Assembly (NCBI GenBank): GCA_963680875.1
Contig: OY804580.1
Span: 113,711,534-113,775,533 of the forward strand
Origin: Bathymodiolus brooksi
Lineage: Eukaryota > Mollusca > Bivalvia > Mytilida > Modiolidae
DNA: 64,000 nt
Direction: 5' to 3'
The translations under genes were made by a program, and so were the position numbers. Of this stretch, positions 56,071 to 64,000 are shown piece after piece (within the stretch, counting starts at the first letter, position 1; the number at the start of each line of letters is the position of its first letter). The notes under the pieces were generated by a model. It saw only the letters and a list, made by a program, of their open reading frames with translations. It was not told the DNA's origin and did no database searches.

Positions 56071-56089
56071 TAGATTCTATATTTCTAAA

Positions 56090-56281
56090 ATGTCGTTTTT
56101 CTTTCCTTTTGATGCTTTAGCTTCACAAAAAACAATATTTCTGAAAGTTGGCGAGAATTGCTTCTGTTGCGGCCATCGCTCCTTTATGAAAATTCATTTA
56201 GTAGGTAAATCGTTATGGTTCATGCTAAATAATAATGGGGTGAAACAAAGGTTTCTCGACTGTCTTAAAAATATTGGATAA
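56090..56281 (+). other. Short open frame with CxxC, unrecognised
   Basis: 63 residues from ATG to TAA, starting 20 bases after the perfect hairpin. It contains ENCFCCGHRSF and GVKQRFLDCLKNIG. The CFCC plus nearby His could hint at a zinc-binding segment, but there is no complete known motif. Codon use is not clearly coding. It could be one exon of a gene or chance. Confidence 0.25.
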
Positions 56282-57730
56282 AAAACGTAAAAAATGGCGA
56301 GAACTACTCCCCGACCAGTAGCATTGTGTTATGGGTTTTCGTACTATTATCGATTTTCCGATATAGCGATTAACCCTTCATTCATATGACGATTGGAATT
56401 TTCAAAGAATGGCTAGTTAAATATTTCTTTGTACATAAGATTGTTTTAAAAGCCATTCTTGTATTTTAATATACTCTCGATTATCTGGCAACTTTTGCTG
56501 TCAGTAAAATGGTGTCATATGTTTTCGTATGAAGTAAAAACAGGGTCGATATATGGGATGGAAACGAAAATAAAAATCCGGAAATGGCTGGTTTTAAAAT
56601 TTCATGGTTCTGGCCATCTACAAATCATACTACATCTAAATAAAATAACAGAATGTTTGAAAATGACCACTTTCAAAATCGTGTTTACTTTTGATGTTTT
56701 TTTTAGTGCTGAAACCACATGCACTGCAAGATGACATGTATTTTATATAAGAAACAAGCACAATTCAGTCAGCTCTTTTGTTTACAAGTACGATCAGTGA
56801 TTTAGCTAGCGCTCGTCACTTTCGTCATTGATGATTGCTTTTCGAAAGTGACGAGTATTTCTCGCACCCAATTCGTCACTTGAATTTTCAAAAAATCGTA
56901 AAAAAATGTTTACCTGGACAAAGAATTCAATCAACGACAATACATTTTTTATAGTTATGACATGTACTCAAAATGCCACAGTATGTATTTAAAGTGGACA
57001 TATTTTTGTAATCGTCATATGGGCGCAATTTTGCATTGGGAAAGTTGCCGTCAAAATATATAAATTGCACGATTCGTCTCAATGTCTGCCATAGCGAACT
57101 ATTTTTGCCAAATTTATGAAAATGTCGATACCATGTTTATTGAAATCTATCGCATCCATTAAGTATTTTGAAAGTGATTTTCTCGAAAAGTCATAACTTT
57201 GATTAAAGAAACGAAGGATGTGTATACACGTCCTTTGAAGAAACTAAAATTTTTTTTTAAAAAATGGCGTGATCAACAGGAGTTCGCAATCCATCGAAGC
57301 TACTTTTAACTAAACAAACTTTTGATGTATTTATTCTCATTTCTGTGAAATGAAATCTTAGTTCTCATATTTAATATGGTCATTTACATGCAAAGGTTGG
57401 CCATTCAATTCGTTGAAATGCACTGCACGAGAACGCATAGGGCCTATAATTTTTTTTTTATATATTGATCAGCATCCAGGTAACAATTGCGCTCTATATA
57501 TAGAACTATTTACAAACAGAAACATGTCTGCAAAATAACTACAGTATTGTTATTCCAATTGTTGCAATTTGATTATGAGGTCTGAGAAATAATTATTTAT
57601 TTTACAACTTACTTCAGTTTTTTGACGTTTGGGATATCCGACGTTTGTTCTATACTGATTTCCTACAAAGAATCTAGATAGAAGTTGGACCATTGGGCAA
57701 ACTGGCAGAAATTTTTTTTCGGCTGAAGAT
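56282..57730. other. Intergenic; one 13-bp-arm hairpin
   Basis: CTCGTCACTTTCG (56812-56824) and CGAAAGTGACGAG (56843-56855) are perfect complements. A third TTCGTCACTT follows at 56871. No gene was recognised. Confidence 0.5.
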
Positions 57731-57905
57731 AATACAAATATGAGTTATTACAATTGTTGTGGTATTAGATCAAAGCACAGTAACATTTCAAAAGGGGGGG
57801 GGGGGGGGGGGTGGGGGCTATTAAAATTTGTGTGGTATTAGACCAAAGCACAGTAATATCTCAAAGGTGGGGGGGGGGGGGTATTACAATTTGTGTGGTA
57901 TATTT
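57730..57905. repeat. Short tandem duplication with long G homopolymers
   Basis: Two copies of a ~80-base unit (GTGGTATTAGA-CAAAGCACAG) each end in a G run, about 20 Gs at 57796 and 13 at 57869. G-quadruplex potential is obvious. Confidence 0.85.
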
Positions 57906-58419
57906 TTTGTATTGAGATCAAAATAGTGGCAATGTTATGATTTATCAGTTGGTTGTTAATTTGCAGAGTATGTTCCCATCCTAGGAGGTTTTCAATCTCC
58001 ATTACTAACCAATAAGGTAATGTAACTGATTATAAGATTAAGCTCATTATATTCTTGTTTATTCATAATTAAAAAAAAAATGTTCTGCAAAAGTGACTAA
58101 TGGTCTCAAAATCCTGACTAAATCCCTGACGATCAGTGACCCATGACAGCCACACGAAAGGATGAGCTGGTGTCTGAGAGGCAGACGACATAGTTCAATT
58201 TTATATAGCCCTTCTGGATTTTTTTCCAGCTACTTTATAAATGAAGTAAATTTTTAGCATTACAAAAAGTATGGTTCAGTAGGTAGGTTCACTATTTTTG
58301 GTACTTATGTCTTTTGACAGATGTCACGTTGGAGTCCTGTTTACGTTCCAGAAATAGAAACCGGAAGACACGTCAAAAATAACGTGTGCACTGTGGAACT
58401 CAAAATAAAATGTCTAACA

Positions 58420-60575
58420 GCTTTTATGGATTTTCTGTAGCCGTTGGACGTCAGAGCACTATACATACGGAAAACAGCGGATTTGCTTCTCCAACTCTGG
58501 GTCAGCACATTTCCACGTTTCGTGGCTATCAGATTTTATTTTCTATCAGAAACCCTTATATAAATCGCTTCACCAATCATTTTTCTATTCATTCATAACC
58601 ATCTTACCCTCAGAAAGTGGTGCTACACTCCATTACAGCACGATTTTGCCTTAGATCCTATGATTCCGCCATTTGTCTTCCATTTTTCAAACATTTGTCA
58701 CGTGACTACGAGAAAACCACGATTACCGCAATGTTTCATGGGAGATGATTTGCATATAATCAAACAAACAAATATTTGTATTGCCAATCATACATGCCTG
58801 TTAAGGCAGAACAATTAACATAAAATTTAATACAGTTGATTATATTGATTGGTAATGATTTTAACAGCAATAGTGAATTACAGATAACCATAAGAAAAAA
58901 AAATGACGTAGTACCTTGTCCAAAAAGGGGGGACGTAACACATGCTCTTTCCGAAGCCCGTTGGTAACACTCTGCCATTGAATCTTTTCTTTCCAACACA
59001 TTCTGTATTATTTCCTTCTGCTCTGCTTTGATCTGTAGATGGACTGTTTGTCCTGCAGAATACGCTTAAATGTATCGTCTCCCATGTAATTTGAATGTTG
59101 TTTACGTATGCAAATAATGCTCAAATAATTTGGTGCGCTGAATTAAGTAGCTCCCATCATGTAATGCGTTACTGTTATCATTCAGTTAGTATCGCAAGAT
59201 CACGTTTGTAGATTCGAAAATGGAAGTCAAATGGCGGAATAATAGGATCTAAGGCATACCTATTAACCCTCCCCCTTTTCGCGAGAGTCTCCCGCGTAAG
59301 AGCCTTATCTCCCGCATGGACTGGGTCTCATGCGCGGGAGACATTAATCTCCCGCACACACCTTTTTCCTCCCAATAATCTCCCCCCAACAAAAAAATCA
59401 AGTACAATAAAATCTTGACCTACATTTTGCGATCAATATTTCTGGAGATACGAATGGTAAAGGTGTTTAAATGATATCCGGTTATTGATCTGTTTGACAC
59501 CTTTACAGGTAAATTGGGTCATGGAGATTAATTAAAGTGTTGATGATTATACAACAATTATCCACTGATTGACAGTTAATTGGGGATAAGGAAGTGGGTT
59601 TGTGGCACACGCTTAGATGATTAGAAGTGTGATAGCGGCAATTAAAAATAGTTATAAACCGTTGTGCAAACAGGAGTCGGACAACCTTTGATGCCGAGGA
59701 AAACTTCTTATTTCGATCAAACGTGCAATGAATTCATCTTGGATTGAGTTGTTATGGCTTGTCTGGGACCAAAGCCGATCAAAGTATTATTTAAGGACTA
59801 AGTTCCAGGATGGAATTGATAAACCACAAAAATGCCAAAACGTATGCTATTACCCAACGCACCAGCAGCAAAGTGACTTTTTAATTTTAGTGCTCTATGA
59901 CTTTATTGTTCAGAGTATTCTGTCTTCATTGTTATTGCTTTGATATAACCTTATGATTATGAATGATTATGAATAAATCATAAATACAGTTTGTATCCTT
60001 CATTCATCATATGAAACACTACTAATAAGACAGAAATGTAAACAATATATATTGAAATGGGATGCAGTTGGTTCAATACTGAAACAAACAAAAAGACAAC
60101 ATCAAATAACAATAAAAACATGCATCAAATACGTCGATAAACAATCTCCAGTTATGAGACCAAATCTCCAGCCAAAAATTTACAAATCTCCAGTTGTAGC
60201 ATAGCAACTCTATCACATGTATGCAACTACAAGGCACAATTTTGTGCGTTTAAAGGCGACGCACAAAATCTCCCCCTTAGAAGAGTTGGTAGGGGGGAGA
60301 TCTCCCCCCTAGCAGTTCCCAGAGGTTAACAGGTATGTCTAAGGCAAAATCGTGCTGTAGTGGAGTGTAACACCACTTTCTGAGGGTAAGATGGTTACGA
60401 ATGAATAGAAAACTGATTGGTGAAGCGATTTATATAAGGGTTTCTGATAGAAAATAAAATCCGAGACACGAAACGTGGAAATGTGCCGACCCAGAACTGG
60501 ACAGGCAAATCCGCTGTTTTCCGTATATATAGCGCTCTGGCGTCCAACGGCTACAGAAAAAGCCGTTATACGGCA
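58420..60575. mobile_element. Large inverted-repeat (foldback) element
   Basis: 58420-58690 is the reverse complement of 60575-60338 joined to 59256-59215, at about 90% identity; shared blocks include CGTTGGACGTCAGAG and AACAGCGGATTTGC. Weaker complementarity continues inward. The right arm is interrupted by the transposon at 59257-60337. Open frames in the arms mirror each other and show no known domain. Confidence 0.85.
59257..60337. mobile_element. TIR transposon, 1,081 bp, 9-bp target duplication
   Basis: The ends are TACCTATTAACC and GGTTAACAGGTATG. TCTAAGGCA borders it on both sides (59248-59256, 60338-60346). The homologous left arm near 58650-58660 carries that 9-mer once, giving an empty-site comparison. 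A 9-bp duplication is typical of Mutator-like elements. CTCCCGC- and GGGGGAGAT-rich subterminal regions are present; no transposase. Confidence 0.82.
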
Positions 60576-60617
60576 AAGGAATCTCGGACTACGAAAACAC
60601 ATACCGTGAAGATCTCT

Positions 60618-60640
60618 CTCCCCCCCCCCCCCCCCCCCCC
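60618..60640. repeat. Poly-C tract
   Basis: About 20 consecutive Cs. Similar runs occur at about 61590-61605 and 62377-62394. They are probably unstable and may be mis-sized in the assembly. Confidence 0.85.
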
Positions 60641-61120
60641 TTTTGGACTTTCTTTTTATAATGAAGCGTGTCAATATTTTGAAAATAAACATTTGGGCTG
60701 GTATTTCTGATGAGGTTACAACCTGGGTTCTCTAGTGATATTAAATACCACATTACTACAGTCCAAATTTCACTCTTATTTTCTTCACATTCCAAATTTC
60801 ACTCTTATTTTCTTCGCTATTTCCCGCTGTAGTGGTTCCCTGTTCTTAACCACGACTTTTCTGAATAGGTTTGTAATAGAGTCTTCAATGGACAAGAACC
60901 AGCTGAAAAGATATAATATACGGAAGAAAACGGATTTGTACACGTACAATTTACGGGAAAAAAGCTCCAAACATTAAAAAAAGAAGATACATTACAATAC
61001 ATAGCCGATCAGGGAATTTTCGAAATTTTAATGTCGAGTTAATCATTGAGAAATGCTTGCTCTAGGAGTACTATAGATATATCTCTAGATATGTTTGCTC
61101 CAGTTCAGTTAATTAGAGGT

Positions 61121-61481
61121 TTATGATGTCCGGCTACCGTCTGCATGTATTGCGAACAGATTACTCTTACAGAGATTAGTGCTCTGCCTGTTTTTTACTG
61201 GCTTTTCGCTTAAAACGAACCTGTCGTTGTTGGGTCGGCGTTGGTGGTTGGTCACCAAGGTGTGTGTCCGTGTCGTATAGCATAGCGGTCCATTGGCCAT
61301 GCATGATGTAGAGCCATCTGGATTATGAAACTCGAGGGCGTAGGAGTATGTCTCCGTTCCGTTTCGGAATTCGGTTATATAACAGTGGAGTTCTGACATG
61401 TACGGACTACGTACGAATGTACATCTCTTCTGAAGAAATTTTCTCCTGTGTCTCCAGAAAATGTCTTCGTAATTCTAATCT
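61121..61481 (-). other. Candidate coding exon, Cys-containing, unrecognised
   Basis: The minus-strand frame is open from about 61481 to the stop at 61121. It reads YEDIFWRHRRKFLQKRCTFV, then YMSELHCYITEFRNGTETYS, then CMANGPLCYTTRTH. Codon use has high GC at third positions (GCC, CTC, GAG, TAC, ACG), unlike the AT-rich chance frames elsewhere. Four cysteines and an N-glycosylation sequon (NGT) suggest an extracellular segment. A GTAAAA donor-like site lies after SEKP (about 61190). I cannot assign a family. The antisense plus-strand frame is likely its shadow. Confidence 0.4.
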
Positions 61482-62047
61482 AAACGAGTTTAGGATCATG
61501 CAATATGATACCGCGAATACTTATCTCTGGTTCTATGTACCAGATGCCATTAACTTGGTTCTGAACAAAATTAACAACACACCCTCCGCCCCCCCCCCCC
61601 CCCCCTTTCCTAATAAAAAAATAATAAAAAAATTCAAACGAACAAAAAAATGCAACGTGGTCCCAAAATATAACTATATTAAGAATAAAATGTCATTTCT
61701 ATTGCAGATTAAGTCCACATGTACATCAGAAAAATCTACGTGAACATTGTAGCGTATCCTTCGCCTGTTCTTTCCAGATTATTTTTATCTTCACAGAATC
61801 TCCCTTACAGTTCTTGTAAAATGTGTATTTTGGAAAAAGGCGACATGATTTAATTTGGGCATTTATAAGTGGAGGATTTTATAAAATATATCACAGTCCC
61901 CAATTGGCGTCTCAAGTTTTCACCATAATTTGCTAACGTTATAGATTATGACCCTATTAGTATATTATTGTTGGGAATACCGATAGAAGGATTAATCTAG
62001 ATAAAATTACATTGCTATTTTTAGATATACAATATTAATGTATATAT

Positions 62048-62160
62048 AGAAGAAGAATACTTTATTAACCAATTAAGGACCCACAAGGGGCATAGCAATT
62101 ACAATGATTGACAATATGGAATACAAACATACAATGTACATAATAACAACAAGGAAATAT
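62048..62160 (-). mobile_element. LINE 3' UTR fragment
   Basis: On the minus strand it reads ATTGCTATGCCCCTTGTGGG, TCCTTAATTGG and then AATAAAGTATTCTTC. This ending is common in CR1/jockey-type LINE transcripts and includes the poly(A) signal (complement at 62061-62066). Confidence 0.65.
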
Positions 62161-62214
62161 TGATAATGTCATCTGTGTATGTAAACAAGACAAGAAAACT
62201 GATCGATCGGTAAG

Positions 62215-62409
62215 CAGGGGCGGATCTAGGATTTCAAGTTAGGGGGGGCGCACTTAAAACAATTGCGCCGAGCAGAGGAAGGGGCGAAAATGTTTGGGGT
62301 ATTTCGTGTGAAAAATCACGATTTTACGCCAAAAAATCATATTTTTTCCAATTTTAGGGGGGGCGCACCCGGTTCCCCCCCCCCCCCCCCCCCCATGGAT
62401 CCGCCCCTG
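62215..62409. mobile_element. hAT-type MITE, 195 bp
   Basis: It begins CAGGGGCGGATCTAGG and ends ATGGATCCGCCCCTG. The inner GGGGGGCGCAC repeats are followed by a C18 run. This CAGGGGCGGAT-type end is widespread among hAT MITEs. The target duplication is not clean (TAAG near both ends). Confidence 0.8.
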
Positions 62410-62501
62410 ATAAGTGTACAAAGTCACTTGGTTTTCTGATAAATTAATCTCTATATTAAAATTACGGATTTCCATTTATATGTAATTATAAGACGTGAGA
62501 A

Positions 62502-63268
62502 TATCTTCTTCTTCTTCTTTACATTTCTAGCCGTCCTTCACTACTGAAGATTATTGGCCGAGCGCCGTATTAAATTTAGTTAATATATAAAGTTAACATA
62601 TATACAATAAACAATGAATCAAAGGTTAAAACTATATACATTTGATAACTACTATGAGTGATTATGGTGTGAAAATTGGAATTGAGGCAGATACTGGGAT
62701 CATGCTCTTGAAACCGTCAACTGTGTCTGCAGTGGTAAATGTTGTAGGCAGTTGATTCCAAAGTGTGATAGACCTGGGGAAGTATGAGTATTTGTAGCAG
62801 TCTTTTGATGTCTGTATGTGCCTGAATGAATTTGGATTTGTGTGTCTGGTTCTGGTGTCAACTGGAATTAATAGGTTTGAATATGGTATGGCAACTAAGT
62901 GGTGTATGACTTTGTAAAAGAATATGAGTTTGTACCTTATGCGGCGCACCTCAAGTGGGGCCCAATTTAAGTCAGACATCATATCTGTTACAGAGCTTGT
63001 ATTGTGGTACCTGTTACTGACATAGCGGGATGCTCTCCGTTGAATTTTTTCAATTTGAAGTTTTTGCTGTTGTGTGTGTGGGTCCCAAATGGTGTTACAA
63101 TATTCCAATTTCGGTCGGACTAAAGCTTTGAATGCATGTTCTTTGATGGCTGGTGAATGTACTTTTAAATTTCTTTTAATGAATCCTAGTGACTGATTAG
63201 CTTTAGCTGTTATGGTGTTGATATGTTTGTCCCACTTTAAGTTATTCTGAATGGTATAAATAATATCA
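62502..63268 (-). mobile_element. LINE fragment: C-terminal part of reverse transcriptase
   Basis: The minus-strand frame from about 63260 to 62662 encodes LKWDKHINTITAKANQSLGF, LVRPKLEYCNTIWDPHTQQQ and KIQRRASRYV, ending RSITLWNQLP. This is the thumb/post-RT region typical of CR1/jockey-like LINEs in aquatic invertebrates. The fragment is 5'-truncated at the SINE and ends in a (GAA)n-like tail near 62502-62520. The catalytic YADD region is absent. Confidence 0.88.
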
Positions 63269-63271
63269 CCA

Positions 63272-63645
63272 CATAGCTGGTGTAATGGTAAGCCTGCTCG
63301 CCTCGATTACGGCATCGATCGTGGGTTCGAGCCACGGTCGGGTCAACCCAGCCACTTGGTAGTTGTTGCTGCATCGCTAAACACGCAGTACTAAGGAGTA
63401 AGAGCAAAGACTGAGTTGGCTCGGAATCACGATAGGCAATGTGTCAGAGTGGAGCTACATGTCTACCCACGGACTGTTGTTTCAGTGAGCTAGCTATATA
63501 AACATGCAGCCAGGCCTAGGCGTGTTAGTTAGAACAAAGCGGATATCATTCATCTAATTGAATGTAACTTGATCTGTTCTCGCCACAACATAGCTGAAAA
63601 TTGTTCATTATTTGGCATTAAACAACACTCACCCACTCACTAATG
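63272..63645 (+). mobile_element. tRNA-derived SINE (family B), best-preserved copy
   Basis: Head TAGCTGGTGTAATGGTAAGC (box A) and GTGGGTTCGAGCCACGG (box B), an intact-looking RNA polymerase III internal promoter. The body contains TCGCTAAACACGCAGTAC, GTGGAGCTACATGTCTACC and the tail GGCATTAAACAACACTCACC. Confidence 0.9.
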
Positions 63646-64000
63646 ATATATGTTTGAAATATTAGCAACTGGAAATTATACAGCCGACGATTCAATCGAA
63701 TCAATCATCTACGTTCATCAGAAGATCGGAGTCGGGCTTTCTCTCACAACAATTTCAATTAACAAATTTACACTCCCTCTGCCCTTTTTATTCCTATAAT
63801 TTGGCAAACATCTAATCATTATTTGTGCCCATGCACTGGCATAGACGGCAGAGGAAACCTCTAGACCTTCTTTGACTTCTAACTTCATGAACTTCAGGAT
63901 CTATGGCCTATGGGCAGTATTTCTGCGAGATATTTTTTGGGTAAAACGCTGACTTTCCGTGTCTTAGAAATGCATAATTGAAACCTATAAATTGTCGGTT
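63646..64000. other. No feature recognised
   Basis: AT-rich sequence without open frames or repeats I could identify. Confidence 0.5.

Noticed and set aside
60339..60692. Gene encoded by the mirrored frames at 58386-58598 and 60339-60692
   Set aside because: Both frames come from the arms of the same inverted repeat, one running through a poly-C tract. No known domain was found, and stops interrupt the alternative frames.
63272..63345. Functional tRNA gene
   Set aside because: Box A and B are present, but the sequence continues into the same body and tail as other dispersed copies and no complete cloverleaf was evident. It is a SINE head.
1..64000. A prokaryote-type defence, toxin or biosynthetic system
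   Set aside because: No operon, no dense coding and no such proteins. The only clear cellular gene is intron-split nibrin, and the rest is repeats.

Overview
The window looks like nuclear DNA of a marine mollusc, most likely a bivalve. This is an inference from repeat families I associate with bivalves: tRNA-headed SINEs ending in 'GGCGTTAAACA', elements beginning AGAGGCTCCCAGGAGCCTG and ending in a CAGGTGAGCT hairpin, 'aatgtgtcaaagagacaac' elements and CAGGGGCGGAT hAT MITEs. It is AT-rich and intron-dominated. I see no operon, phage, CRISPR array or bacterial gene.

Region 1 (1-24,120, minus strand) is one gene: nibrin (NBN/NBS1), the phosphopeptide-binding subunit of the MRE11-RAD50-NBN DNA double-strand-break complex. 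Twelve consecutive exons can be read, running from 23,719 down to 1,018. They have canonical splice sites and every junction phase agrees. They encode about 715 residues: an FHA domain, two BRCT domains, an SQ-containing linker and a long acidic/basic low-complexity exon. The first coding exon, and the C-terminal exons carrying the MRE11- and ATM-binding motifs, are not found here. The introns hold SINEs, LINE 3' ends, nested TIR transposons, foldback elements and three near-perfect minisatellites (34, 32 and 26 bp). An 80-bp tandem duplication copies the 3' end and splice donor of one exon.

Region 2 (24,121-27,170) is intergenic. It has a 39-bp minisatellite and a 1.2-kb foldback transposon with a perfect 8-bp target duplication, filled with alternating ATACTGG/CCAGTAT repeats.

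Region 3 (27,170-55,970) is one nested repeat structure. A mobile element resembling non-autonomous Helentrons contains a second related element, and that one contains a tandem array of about 25 kb made of about 39 copies of a 635-bp unit. The central copies are almost identical and the edge copies are older. Several different higher-order repeat periods coexist. A smaller array of the same superfamily (550-bp unit, 1,100-bp higher-order period) lies in an NBN intron at 19.6-23.5 kb. All open frames inside these arrays are repeat artefacts.

Region 4 (55,970-64,000) has a perfect 30-bp-arm hairpin, a large inverted-repeat element interrupted by a 1.08-kb transposon with a 9-bp target duplication, one unrecognised Cys-containing open frame that looks coding, G/C homopolymers, two LINE 3' fragments, a hAT MITE and a SINE with a clear tRNA-like promoter.
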